Shown: piece after piece, positions 42,172 through 52,966 of the stretch
How the letters are laid out: every line of letters begins with the position of its first letter
Numbering within the stretch: the first letter of the stretch is position 1
NCBI GenBank assembly: GCA_032622095.1
Contig: CP136063.1
Coordinates: 37,112,106 to 37,176,105, forward strand
Source: Siphonodentalium dalli
Lineage: Eukaryota > Mollusca > Scaphopoda > Gadilida > Siphonodentaliidae
DNA length: 64,000 bases
Reading direction: 5' to 3'
The notes under the pieces: model-generated
Seen by the model: the letters and a program-made list of their open reading frames with translations, nothing else
Database searches by the model: none
What the model was told of the DNA's origin: nothing
Made by a program: the position numbers and the translations under genes

Positions 42172-43010
42172 CTTAGGCAGACATGACCCTAATACCATCA
42201 CTAGGCATACCATATACACAAAACATTAAAACTGCTCAATTTTGAACACTCTTTCTCTAGTGTTGTTCTAAATGTGACCACAAAGCTATGATCAATGGGA
42301 ATTTGTGATTCCTCAAGTAATGTGAAATATAAATTCTCAGGTCTGCCTAATGTTAGGAGAACCATTGACCATCATTATGCAGACTGCGACATTATGCAGA
42401 CCAAATCCGGTCAGCCTATTTTTTGCATACCAGTCACAACTAGCTATTTGGTGCTTTATCCTTGTTCAACCGATTTAGGTTGTCTTTAAAATGATGGGAT
42501 TGAGAAAAAAATTTGTTAAAGGTATTTCAACCCCGATAATTTTGAGACATGTATATTCTGTCGATACATAGTTTCATGATTGTGCGGTCGAAACATCCAC
42601 AGCGGTCTTTAAAAAAATCAACTTTTCTGGTTTTGCATTTTTTATGTATAGGATGCAGCAAAAAAGGTGATAACTGGCCAAATGTCATTAAAACATCGAG
42701 AAATCTGGTGTATACATCGAAATTGAGTACAAATTTCCGGATTGAAAAAAGACCGCACAATGATGAAACTATATATCGATCGTATATACATGTCTCAAAA
42801 TTATCGGGGCGGAAATGCCCTTAACAACAATTTTTTTAATCCCATCATATTATAAACAAAAGACAACCTAAATCGCTCGAACAAGAAGAGGTATTAACAA
42901 TTAAAGTGCAAGATAACTAGTTGTGACTGGCATGCACAAATTAGGCAGACCGGATTTCATCTGCATAAAGTCGCGGTCTGCCTAATGATGGTCAATGGTC
43001 CTCCTAAGGC
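42172..43010. mobile_element. Foldback-like inverted-repeat element (family C), copy 1
   Basis: Two arms of more than 200 bp are inverted. The left has GCATACCAGTCACAACTAGC and GATTTAGGTTGTCTTTAAAA; the right has AACTAGTTGTGACTGGCATG and AAAAGACAACCTAAATCGC. Both ends carry GTCTGCCTAATG. A further ~150 bp at the left (CTCAAGTAATGTGAAATATA, AGGCAGACATGACCC) is shared with copy 2 near 63.5 kb in the opposite orientation. (TA)n follows its right end. No coding capacity; overlapping ORFs at 42527-42824 are palindrome artefacts. Confidence 0.65.
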
Positions 43011-43020
43011 TTACTCTACA

Positions 43021-43023
<3 letters not shown>

Positions 43024-43065
<42 letters not shown>
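43024..43065. repeat. (TA)n microsatellite
   Basis: About 42 bp of TA between the end of the inverted-repeat element and the second duplicated block. Confidence 0.95.
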
Positions 43066-43067
<2 letters not shown>

Positions 43068-45038
43068 TAGAAGGTGACCCGACTTCGTCCGGGCTTTGAC
43101 CTTGAATTGTCCATTTTGAAGGTGAAGGTCAGGTGGGGTCACGATTTGACCCGTCCATAACACTGCCCGGACAAAAGTACCCAACAAAAGTACCCGTCGA
43201 AATCCATTTAAATCTGTTCAAATATATTTACTAATAATTGTGCTCTGAGGCAGGTTATGGCCTTCACAGACACTTAGGAACAGGGTAGGTCTAAGATATA
43301 AGTAATACAGGGGAGATCTTCCAAAAACATACCTATACCGGGCGGGCTGGGTGCATCTCAGAGGCCTGAAAAAAATAGTTTGTGCAAATTTTTTTCAACC
43401 CACATTATGGACATTGTTTTAAGTTGTTTTCACTAATAAATGTGTTCTAACAAAGATTACAACCTTAAGTTAACCAACACTTAAATGTGGATTATCTCTT
43501 TGTAAACATGCATTATATAGTTACCGGGATATAAAATATTAGATTTGAATCGAAGACTCCTGTCCGGAAATGCTTCTATCGATTAATATTAATTTTATTT
43601 CGAATATTTTCTGGTCTAAAAGTGTGTGTTTGTTCAGCTAACGAACAATAGTGGTTACTGTTAACAGAGACAGACCAGGAATTTTATTGTACAATTTTGT
43701 CACAAATAAACGTTAATTATAATCATTATCGCTTATATATGTGGAACAAAACAATACAAACAATCAATCTGGAACATTTGACTTTCGGTGCGTAGCCATA
43801 GGAACCGCCCAGTGTTCTATATCGCAATATGGTATCATCCGAATGGTCTGTTTTAAAATTAGTAACATAAACGGTCCCGATTTAAAGATGGATTATCTCT
43901 TTAAATAACAAATTTTAAATAGTTGCGTGGGTATAAAATAATAGATATGAACTGAAGACATATGCCCGGAAAAGCTTCTTTCAATTACTATTGATTTTAT
44001 TTCGAATATTAAATCGGGCCAGTTTAGTTTACTATTTTTAGAACGGACCATTCGGATGAGACCGTATTGCGATATAGAGCACTGGGCTGTTCCTAGGCTA
44101 CGCAACGAATGTCAAATGTCACAGATTGGTTGTTTGTATTGTTTTGTTCCACAGATATAAGCGATAATCAGTATAATTAACGTTTATTTGTGAAAAAATT
44201 GCACAATATAATTTCTGGTCTCTGTTAACAGTAACCACTATTGTTCGTTAGCTGAACAAACACCTTTTTAGACCAGAAAATATTCGAAATTAAATTAATA
44301 TTAATCGATAGAAGCATTTCCGGACAGGAGTCTTCGATTCAAATCTAATATGTTATACCCCGGTAACTATATAATACATGTTTACAAAAAGATAATCCAC
44401 CTTTAATATTTGAAATAAAATCAATATTAATTGATAGAAGCTTTTCCGTACTGGGGTTATCAGTTCATATCTATTATTTTATACCCACGCAACTATTTAA
44501 AATTTGTTATTTAAAGGTGGATTATCTCTTTGTAAACATGTATTATATAGTTACCGGGGTATAAAGTATTAGATTTGAATCGAAGACTCCTGTCCGGAAA
44601 TGCTTCTATCGATTAATATTAATTTTATTTCGAATATTTTCTGGTCTAAAAAGGTGTGTTTGTTCAGCTAACGAACAATAGTGGTTACTGTTAACAGAGA
44701 CCAGACATTATATTGTGCAATTTTGGCACAAATAAACGTTAATTATACTCATTATCGGTTATATCTGTGGAACAAAACAATACAAACAACCAATCTGTGA
44801 CATTTGACATTCGTTGCGTAGCCGTAGGAACAGCCCAGTGCTCTATATCGCAATACGGTCTCATCCAAATGGTCGGTTCTAAAAATAGTAACATAAATGG
44901 GCCCGATTTAATATTCGAAATAAAATCAATATTAATTGATAAAAGCTTTTCCGGACATAGGTCTTTAGTTCATATCTATTATTTTATACCCACGCAACTA
45001 TTTAAAATTTGTTATTTAAAGAGATAATCCATCTTTAA
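43066..45038 (+). repeat. ~2 kb duplicated block, copy 2
   Basis: Near-identical to 39555-41512, same order and orientation, with the same nested MITE insertions. The duplication therefore happened after those insertions. Confidence 0.85.
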
Positions 45039-45053
45039 AGAGATAATCCATCT
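43495..45053 (+). mobile_element. MITE family A, copy A1' with A2' and A3' nested
   Basis: The outer copy begins ATGTGGATTATCTCTTTG after TTAA 43491-43494. It contains A2' (43886-44402; TTAA 43882-43885 and 44403-44406) and A3' (44515-45034; TTAA 44511-44514 and 45035-45038). It ends with its own terminus AGAGATAATCCATCT (45039-45053) before TTAA 45054-45057. This copy preserves the complete nest. The ORFs at 43893-44105 and 44767-45027 are MITE interior. Confidence 0.85.
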
Positions 45054-45057
45054 TTAA

Positions 45058-45297
45058 ACAACCGTAAAGCTGGTAACGTCACTGTATCGATGGTGTTTTC
45101 CCTTGTATTTCTTGATTTCTCGATTTATAAATCATCATATATCTTCTAATATCTTACTCTCCTATTTATGGTTTTAAACTCAATACAACATTATACCTGC
45201 ATTGTATTGATGTTAAAATGATGTGGTAGTGCGTACCGCCTGGTGTTGTGTTTATTTAGATAATCCACCTTTAAAGAGATAATCCATCTTTAAATAC
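45058..45297. repeat. Short gap and truncated family-A MITE ends
   Basis: About 200 bp of non-coding sequence, then AGATAATCCACCT-TTAA-AGAGATAATCCATCT-TTAA (about 45259-45294). These are the right ends of two nested family-A copies whose bodies are missing, abutting the zinc-finger remnant. Confidence 0.6.
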
Positions 45298-45352
45298 ATC
45301 ATCTCACACATCGCACTGATACGGATGCTCTCCCGTGTGGATAATCTTATGT
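45298..45352 (-). pseudogene. Detached C2H2 zinc-finger remnant
   Basis: Minus-strand translation gives HKIIHTGEHPYQCDV followed by a stop: the linker and first Cys of a finger matching those of the intact array ~310 bp upstream (in its sense). It lies beside truncated MITE ends. It may be a leftover of a once longer array, or a duplicated piece. Confidence 0.65.
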
Positions 45353-45662
45353 AAAAAATGTAAGAAAAAATAATAATTTTTTTAGGCCAATGCATTTTCT
45401 TATATATGCGAGGCGATCTATGGTCGACTGGCATATATAAGAGAATGCATTCATTGCATTGGCACAGGGTCAACTGTAACCATCACAATGTGGTCAATGA
45501 ACCGGTTCCAATGATATCCATATTTGTATGGTGTTATTGAGACAGACCGAAGATATTTTAGGCTGAACATTGAAGCTTTATTTTTACGTTTTTTTGTTGG
45601 GTAAAGGGTTAAGTGGTTCTGCTAATTTTATATCATGTGGATAATCTTATCTACATGTATGT

Positions 45663-46499
45663 TCAGATGTGGACTCTCTTATGTCTCGTTAGGTGACTGT
45701 TATCGGAGAATGATTTCTCACACAAATCGCATTGATACGGACGGGCTCCGGTGTGAATTAGTTTATGTCTTATCAGATGACCTTTCTGTGTAAATGATTT
45801 CTCACAAACATCGCACTGATACGGTCGCTCTCCAGTGTGCGTTCTCTTATGTGTTGTAAGATAAGAGCTCTGGGTGAATGATTTATCACACATATCGCAC
45901 TGATATGGACGCTCTCCCGTGTGCATTCTCTTATGAATGACGACTTGAGATAAATAAGTAAATGATTTCTCACACACACCGCACTGATACGGTCGCTCGC
46001 CAGTGTGCGTTCTCTTATGTGTTGTCAGATCACATCTCTGTGTGAACGATTTCTCACACACATCGCACTGATATGGCCGCTCTCCCGTGTGCATTCTCTT
46101 ATGTGTTACCATATGATGTTTCTGGTGGAACGATCTCCCACATATATCGCACTGATATGGACGATCTCCCGTGTGGATTCTCGTATGTACCTTCAGATGA
46201 CTGCTCGTTGGGAATGATTTATCACACACATTGCACAGGTATAGACGATCACATGTCACGTGACCTGTGTGTGTTCTCTTATGCATTGTAAATGAGTTCT
46301 CACACACATCGTGGGTTCGTTTGTGTCTTACTAGATTACTTCTATGGGCGTACGATTTCCCGCATATATCGCACTGATACGGACGTTCTCCTGTGTGCAT
46401 TCTCGTATGTGACATCAGGAGACTGTTCTTGGTAAATACTTTCTCACACAGATCGCACTGATATTCACGGTGGTTTATCCTCATAGTTCTCTTCGCCAT
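45663..46499 (-). CDS. C2H2 zinc-finger protein, nine complete fingers
   Basis: 278 residues from ATG 46499 to a stop at 45663. The protein is almost all fingers of the form CX2CX12HX3H joined by TGERPYQC-type linkers, the signature of sequence-specific DNA-binding transcription factors. I count nine intact fingers. Between fingers 2 and 3 a damaged one remains (about residues 64-83: DVCENSFTMHKRTH), having lost parts by in-frame deletion. The finger-helix residues differ among fingers. There is no KRAB, BTB or SCAN domain. The start MAKRTMRINHREYQC runs straight into finger 1, so an upstream exon could add an N-terminus. Nuclear DNA binding is inferred from family; target unknown. No promoter or splice signal was identified. 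Plus-strand ORFs at 46005-46291 are shadows. Confidence 0.85.
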   Translation of the reverse strand: MAKRTMRINHREYQCDLCEKVFTKNSLLMSHTRMHTGERPYQCDICGKSYAHRSNLVRHKRTHDVCENSFTMHKRTHTGHVTCDRLYLCNVCDKSFPTSSHLKVHTRIHTGDRPYQCDICGRSFHQKHHMVTHKRMHTGERPYQCDVCEKSFTQRCDLTTHKRTHTGERPYQCGVCEKSFTYLSQVVIHKRMHTGERPYQCDMCDKSFTQSSYLTTHKRTHTGERPYQCDVCEKSFTQKGHLIRHKLIHTGARPYQCDLCEKSFSDNSHLTRHKRVHI

Positions 46500-47668
46500 G
46501 GTTTAAATATCGTGACACCAATAACGCAGGAAATTCATTTTGGCCTACATTTGTATAATGGACACCGCTTTCTTGCCATCAAAGATCGGTCTACTGTGTT
46601 GCTTAGTTTTGATAGCAATGTCAATATAAACATAAACCAATCGTTGCAACTGAGATTTCCCTGTGTTCCCGTAAATGCCGTAAAATTTGACAATAGATTG
46701 CAAACTTAATAGATTGGTCGGCCCGATCGAAAAAATTTCAAAAAACTGGTCCCGTATAACGGATATCAGTGTTGGGCGATGTTATGTGGCAGTGTAGGAT
46801 CGGTTAGGTGGTACATATATATGTACTCTGAGAATTTAGTAGTGATATGTGTGTGTGTTAGACGTAAGTGTGACGTGCATTGAAACAAGATAAGATAAAT
46901 TTTAGTTAAAAGTCGGAGGTAAAGACATACAAACACTATTTCTGAAGAGAAAACATTATACAAAGACAAGCTCTGAAGATAACACATTATACAAACACAA
47001 ACGCTCTGAAGAGAAAATATTATATATACCTTTATTTCCCTCCGTGATATGAAGAATACATTATACATACAAAAACTTACCATTTACAAAAAGTATGATA
47101 TTAAAGAGTCAAATGAAGAAACAATAAAATCAAATAAAATCCTGCACACAATTCCATTCATAGTCAGACAACATACACGCGCATACAACCTATCAATATA
47201 CACAAGGACACGTACACAATTAAATTCACTTTGATCGAGGGCGAGCGATCACTCGCAGATATTACCTCACAAACATGCTAGCAAGTGTACATACTTGTGT
47301 TGTAACGGAATCAGATTGGCCTACATCTACACACTTATTTCAATAACAAGTCACGCTCTAACGCATACGAACCGTCGATTTTCTACACAAATACGCCACA
47401 CTCACATCGTCTGTAAAAACGAGAAAAATAATGCATAAACTTATAAGTCATCCACACAGCTTTTAGTTACTGTCTACTTGTTATATATACGGTCAGCAAC
47501 ACGCACAAGATGTACTTTTATAAATAAATGCTTTGTCTGTGCATCCAGGTGCACATAAGAGAGATAGTAGGACGACAAACATCTACTCGGTGAATACCCA
47601 CATTCATGGGATTCAGTGTAGCCGTTGAGTTTGGTGATTCAGTCGTTGCTGATATACGTGTGATTGAG
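46500..47668. other. No supported gene; upstream of the zinc-finger ORF
   Basis: Contains a short tandem repeat around 46940-47060 (CTCTGAAGATAACACATTAT and near-copies, period about 38-42 bp). It may hold the promoter or an upstream exon of the zinc-finger gene, but no motif is convincing. Confidence 0.4.
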
Positions 47669-47866
47669 AAGCAACGTCAATTTCGTTACTTATTCCTTAT
47701 TTCTTATTCGCAAAATATCGGAAAGTGTGGCAAATGGCCCCAAATTCATAAGTGACCAGGTGGGCGGAACATTTTGGGCCGAAAATTGTCGAACCTGTGC
47801 TCGGTCCGATTTCAAATTCTCAAGTAGCCAGTTGGGCGAAAAATTGTAGGCCGAAAATGTACCGCC

Positions 47867-48022
47867 GTCACGTAGAGGAACTGTAGCTCTCTTATCGAAC
47901 TATTTTGGTAAATATTCGAGAACACGTTTTTAGTACGAACATTTAATGCAAAAGACAGACGCATGGAACAGGCGAGATAACTCTACTCGTACATGATAAT
48001 TAACGAACTCAAGAGAGTGGCA
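47867..48022 (-). repeat. 3' LTR of the minus-strand element
   Basis: Starts TGCCACTCTCTTGAG when read on the minus strand. A purine-rich tract (GGAGAGAAGAGA, minus strand, about 48025-48037) sits just upstream in element sense, the expected polypurine tract. Confidence 0.82.
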
Positions 48023-48071
48023 CAGTCTCTTCTCTCCTTGTAAAATAAAGAACATACCGGTAAAAAGAATG

Positions 48072-49292
48072 TTAAGGTAATAAAGCAAAAATACAAAATT
48101 CCATGGAATTTGAGATAAAATGCAGAGCAGAATTGGAATGAAGGGAAAAGTGCTGAGTTAGATTTACTTTACACATCCTCGGAGGTATCCCAAACACCGG
48201 ATAAGAGCCAATTAGGTTTTCTAGAAGGTCGTGCAGAACGCCTGGTGAACACGGGCTACCACCGGGGTTGGCCTGATTTGAGAAATCGCAATCATGAGCG
48301 GGTTGCATGTTTGGTGTAGGAAGGGTCTGCTGTGTGTGAGATTCATCATCTGAATCTGAATCTTGTGGATCGAGCAAGCTGTGTGAATCATTGGGTAATT
48401 GGCCTGAGTCATGTTTGTCAGATGGTGTTTGTTCTGATTTTGAGTCTGAGGTGTTTGATGCAAAGGGATCAGTTTCCTTGCCGTAATCTGATGTGGATGA
48501 CACCATGTTAGGGGAGCGGATAATTTCAGAAGGCTTGACGGGATATGTCTTGGCTCTGAACTGTTGGCCAGCAAATTTCTGAATGTGTACATAGCTCTCA
48601 TCAGATGAGGTGACAATGTATTGGGGGCAAGCATGATGTTTATCGCCTTTAGACTTGAGGAAGACAAGGTCACCAGGTGAGAACTTCTGATGAATGAAAC
48701 ATCCATGGGGTACTTCAGAGCGGGCGCTGGATTCGTGGTTTCTGGTGCGGAGATCAAACTGTTTGGAAGCCATGTCCTTGTCAGAGAAGTTCAACTGTTG
48801 GCCAGAGATGCCATCCCTCTGATAGAGAATCTCCTTAGCACTGAGCCAACGATTACGTATACGTGAGTTAAGGATACTGACAGCTTCAGCAAGAAGAGTG
48901 GTTGACACTGGGTCTCCTGTCGGAGAGAGTCGCTTCAACTCACACTGGAGCTCTTGGATGGCCTTCTCTGCGACAGGGTTCTTGTTACAATTCTTGAGAC
49001 GGCCAATCTCGATACGAATGCTACGAGCCTCCATGGTAGGATCATTGCAAAGACTTTGGAAAGCAAGAGCACCATCTGTGCGAATAGAACAACCCTGATG
49101 TGATTTAAGATCAGCAATGACTTCGAAAATACCATCACGCAAGGTAGAAGACCGCTCGTCAGCAATTATGCGAGCAAATGTAAAGGAAGAGAAAGTATCC
49201 CGGACGACAAGTATCTTCTGTCTTGCTCGACACATTATGTCGCAGGCGAACTCCAATCCAGGACCAGAGCATGGAGGTGATGATGTGAACAC
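48072..49292 (-). pseudogene. Integrase catalytic domain and C-terminal tail of the minus-strand element
   Basis: 406 residues open. The integrase core has a DDE-type pattern: Asp in FACDIM, Asp in IRTDGALAF, then Glu in NPVAEKAIQEL. A basic C-terminal domain follows with FSPGDLVFLKSKGDK, the integrase chromodomain-proximal motif often seen as GDLVxxK. An acidic Ser/Asp-rich tail follows. The N-terminal zinc part lies in a different frame just upstream (element sense), so the protein is broken from Pol by a frameshift near 49300-49370. Confidence 0.8.
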
Positions 49293-49371
49293 TGGAAGGG
49301 TGGGAGGAAGTTTACTGATGGCAGTACACTGAGCACAGGACTTAGTGACAGAATCAATAACTTGGTCAATA

Positions 49372-50286
49372 CTAAGTGCAAAAAAATATCTCTGAAATAA
49401 TTTCTTGAGTGGGTGTTGTAGGCGGAGATGTAAAGCTGTTAGCAGGCCAGATAGAATATGGTTTGGGACAACTATAGTGTTGAAATGGTGTAGTATTCTT
49501 GACTATCAGCAGGCCACCACTAATGGTGCAAACTTTCATGTATTTCTTGACATCACGAACACCTCTAGCCTTTTTGGGAGGTCGAGTGCCATGAGAGCGG
49601 TGCGAATAAACTCGACGCAAGGTAGGACAAGTTTGTTGGGCAGCTTGCCAAGAAGTAGCATTGAGAAACGGCATGGGGGCTGATCTGGAAAGAATATCTT
49701 CAACACTGATAGATCTGACGGTTGAATCTTCGTTTTGTGACACAAACTGACAAAGTTGACAACTACCAGATGGACACTGGGCAGAATTACGACTGAGAAA
49801 GTCAGCCAGGAGATTGTTAGAACCAGAAATATGCTTGAGAATGACTTTATACCGACTTAGGGTGGATAGGAAGGAAGAAATGCGGGCACTAGTGGAGAAT
49901 TCACCTCTAGACAGTTTTGAGAAAGCTTGAACACAAGGGCGAGAATCGGTCAAAATCTGGGTGGTGTTCTCAGATTCCAAGATACAGGAGCTCGAATGAT
50001 TAACAGCGGAACCAATGGCGAGTGCTTCAATCTCGCAAGGAAGCCACTTTAGTTGGTGAGGTATCAACTTAGCAGAGTAATATCCACCAAGAAGAGTTTT
50101 ACCAGCACGAAGAATATGTAATACCGCACCAATACCACCGTTGCGGACCGCGCCATCGGTGGTGATGACCAGTTGATCAGATGGCCTCGAAATAACGATA
50201 GATTTGGGGGATTGCAAGCAGAGGAAGATTTTCCAGCAGTCATAAGGTCGAAAGTGGACAGTAAAGCAGAGCACTGAGGGATGCAT
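49372..50286 (-). pseudogene. RNase H and integrase N-terminal region of the minus-strand element
   Basis: The frame holds RNase H with its acidic residues in ITTDGAV, CEIEALAIG and ILTDSRPC, then HISGSNNLLADFLSR. After the tether the frame ends before the integrase zinc-binding segment. The overlap with the RT frame (50064-50612) shows a frameshift around 50200-50280. Confidence 0.8.
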
Positions 50287-51047
50287 GCATTCAAATGTTT
50301 ATCAGCGCCACAACATGATCTCAGAGACTTCACAGTTGCAGGCAGATTGCAAGTAGAGAGTGGGTTGATTTTGTGAGGAGAGACTGAAATTTTCCCTGCT
50401 GACCAATCCCAACCAAGTACGGTAGTATTTACCGGACAAATAGAAGTTTTGGCAGCTGATAACCGAAGATTATTGTGTCGAAATTTCTGAAGAACCTTCT
50501 CATCAGCGAGCTTTATGAACATCAGCCCATCCAATTGCTCTGTTGAGCCAGGCATTCCCATAGCGGCACGGGTGTAGACTCGTATACCTTTGGAGGGGGG
50601 AAACAATGCCAAGGTATTTCATAGACGAATGCTCCATTGCTAACTGAAAAAAATGTTTCGTCATATCAGTTTTTATTATGTATTTGCTTTTGGCGAGGAA
50701 GCGCCTGACATCATCGGTGCGAGTGATACGACTTGGTGTGGGTCTTGTGTAACTACCAATGGTATTGAATGCTGTCACTAACCGATGACCCCCGCTTTGC
50801 TTTTTTACTAAGAAGCTGGGGGACACATATTCAACTTTGACATCGACTTGTTCTGGTTTAGCTAACACGCCAAGGGAATCAAGTTCATCAATCTTGTCCT
50901 GTAGGAGCTGAAGGTCACTGGTTTTGTACAGGGGTAATCGGCCCTTCTGTGGGGGTGGCTCATATTTATGGATGCTCGAATTTTGCCAGATGCGTCATTA
51001 TATTTGCCAATGACAGGGTTGAACACATCTGAGTATGACTGATGCAA
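50064..51047 (-). pseudogene. Reverse transcriptase of the minus-strand element, catalytic box deleted
   Basis: Three frames cover RT. The first part (51047-50862) has the N-terminal RT region. The second (50868-50503) has YIIKTDMTKHFFQLAM, carrying the first catalytic Asp, and SSMKYLGIVSP. After an indel in a C-run near 50595 the third frame (50612-50064) continues with GIRVYTRAAMGMPGSTEQL. At about 50519 LDGLM joins directly to FIKLADEKVLQKFRHNNLRLSA. About 30-40 residues that normally include the xxDD catalytic pair are missing. Two frameshifts plus this deletion remove any activity. Confidence 0.82.
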
Positions 51048-51248
51048 GGTTGTGAAAAGTTTATGCTCGTTTGGAGTTAATTGGTTGTCTGGATCAAGTA
51101 ATATTTTGGAAACATCAGGGCTAGTGTTTGATGTGGGACTAGTAATAGAAATGTCAGCCCCTGATGGTGTAAATGTGGAGTGTTTTGAATGCGACTGAAT
51201 GGATGTGGTGGTAGATGAAGTGCAAGTGAACCTAACTTGAGCGACATG

Positions 51249-51656
51249 CTAGTTTCTGTGAATTTCTATAGGTTCAGGTGAGTTGTTGGGTATGCGAATC
51301 ATGCCAGCAATGGGTTTGGTTGTGATAGGTAGAGGCCAGGTATGAGTGGATTGTGTTGAGTCGTAGCGTGGTTCGATTGCAATTTCCTCACCATCGGGCA
51401 GACCCAGAGGGCAACTTATTTCCAAGAAATCACCAGGTAGGATAATATTTTTCTCAAGTGCTCTAAGTAGGTAAGTGGAACACCGTCGGATATTGGAGAG
51501 CGTAGTACCAGGAGGTTTGTGCAAATATGTCACGGAATGTTTGTTATCAATGATTATTTTATCATTGGGGATGTCTAAGACGATCTTATTGTCTTTCAAG
51601 AAAGGCATGCCAGCAAGAACATCACAGTCTAGGTCTTTGACGACGACTGCCTCCAA
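51249..51656 (-). pseudogene. Protease C-terminal part of the minus-strand element
   Basis: The frame carries VVVKDLDCDVLAGMPFLKDN, typical of the second half of a retroviral-type aspartic protease, and a linker to RT. It should follow the DSGA motif of the upstream Gag-protease frame. A one-base shift near 51690-51705 (around a GGGG run) separates them. Confidence 0.75.
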
Positions 51657-51685
51657 ATTAATTTGTAAGGATCCACGAAAGAGAG

Positions 51686-52831
51686 TTATATGAACTTCAC
51701 CCCACAGGCTTTTAGGGAGGTTTTTCCATCAGCCTGGTTTGCGGAATGCTTAGTGTTTGTAATGGGTGCCTGAATTTTAATGGCAACGTCGTGTCCGATA
51801 AGAAATGAAGTTGCACCGGAATCACATGTGATGGTAATCGGGTGATGATTATAGAAAACGTTGAAGGATGGAGAATTAACAGTTTTTACTCGGTTGACAA
51901 CTTGTTGAACCGGACTCTCCTCAGAATCGTCCACAAAATTATCCTGTGAATAACCAGTGGAAGTGCTTTCCGTAGTATCAGAGGATTCCAGGAGATAGAA
52001 AACAGGATCTTCATCTATGTCCACACGATAGGCATTAACGAACCCGCCCTTCTCTGCTCGAGATAAGAAATCACATTCGTGAATAGTATGACCGAGGTAT
52101 TGGCGGCCTTCAGCACGACATATGCGGTATTGTTTACTGGAATTCACACGAAATTGTATTCGAGAAGCCTTCACTCCATCAGAACGGAGTTCTTCTAAAA
52201 AACCATCAAGAGCGTCAACTATTTGCGGTTGCAAATCTTTCAGTGACATCCTCTGTAGATCGTACGCAAATGTGCGTTGCACGAGTGAGGTGAGGCTTGG
52301 GTGGATCAATTCCATCCATTTTAACACGACTAAACGCTCTACGGTAGGGGAGATCTGTTCATCTTTCTGAATAGGTTGACCATCATAAAGTAATTTACAA
52401 TCCTTCCGGAGCAAATTGTCTTGTAGGTGCGCGATAAGTCTCTGATAGAGCCGTTCAGGTCTCTCATTTTCTTCCCATTTGATGGATGCAAATTTCAAAA
52501 ACTGAGTTTCTGACTGCGAAAAACCATAATACTTTCTCACAATATGCCAGATTGAAGCCAAACTTGTAGAGTTTTGAACAATATCCGCCGAAAGGAAGTG
52601 TGGAACATACTGCGAGACCAAGCCTAACATGTGAGTCAAGTGAGTGTTAGTGGCTGCATTAGCGAGGCCTCTGTGTTGCACAGAATTAGATGTTTTTTTC
52701 CATGAAGCATCACGCAAGAACTGTCCAAAGTTGTCGTCTTGTGAGAGAGTGTAAACAAGATTATTCTTCCAAGCAGAATATGACGAAAATGTCTCGTCTT
52801 CCGTCAGCTTCCATTGCTTGGGCGCCGGCAT
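51686..52831 (-). CDS. Gag and protease N-terminal half of the minus-strand element
   Basis: 381 residues from ATG 52831, about 135 bp after the 5' LTR. Gag-like helical N-terminus (WKLTEDETFSSYSAWKNNL), a central region with repeated Leu-rich helices, and a damaged zinc-knuckle remnant (CRAEGRQYLGHTIHEC, about 225-255) lacking its first Cys pair. The active-site motif CDSGATSFLIG (near residue 335) marks the aspartic protease. The ORF then ends prematurely by frameshift at 51686. Not functional as a Gag-Pol source, though the Gag part is uninterrupted. Confidence 0.8.
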   Translation of the reverse strand: MPAPKQWKLTEDETFSSYSAWKNNLVYTLSQDDNFGQFLRDASWKKTSNSVQHRGLANAATNTHLTHMLGLVSQYVPHFLSADIVQNSTSLASIWHIVRKYYGFSQSETQFLKFASIKWEENERPERLYQRLIAHLQDNLLRKDCKLLYDGQPIQKDEQISPTVERLVVLKWMELIHPSLTSLVQRTFAYDLQRMSLKDLQPQIVDALDGFLEELRSDGVKASRIQFRVNSSKQYRICRAEGRQYLGHTIHECDFLSRAEKGGFVNAYRVDIDEDPVFYLLESSDTTESTSTGYSQDNFVDDSEESPVQQVVNRVKTVNSPSFNVFYNHHPITITCDSGATSFLIGHDVAIKIQAPITNTKHSANQADGKTSLKACGVKFI

Positions 52832-52952
52832 AATTTAGAACGAAATTAGGTGACAAGTCAAGAGGAAATTGTGAACTCTAAATAAGCGTTTTTTGCAAAA
52901 ATTCGAATAATTACAACATGTAATCGAATCCCGTGGGTTCTTGAGTAGAACA

Positions 52953-52966
52953 GCCGCTGCCATCAC
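52953..52966 (-). promoter_or_regulatory. Primer-binding site of the minus-strand element
   Basis: On the minus strand TGATGGCAGCGGC lies one or two bases after the 5' LTR. It differs by one internal base from TGGTGGCAGCGG, the tRNA-Leu-type site of the other LTR element. Confidence 0.6.

Noticed and set aside
42527-42824. Pair of similar ORFs on opposite strands
   Set aside because: Expected from a palindromic element; the two strands encode near-identical peptides.
46005-46291. Plus-strand ORFs over the zinc-finger array
   Set aside because: Antisense of the periodic 84-bp finger repeat.
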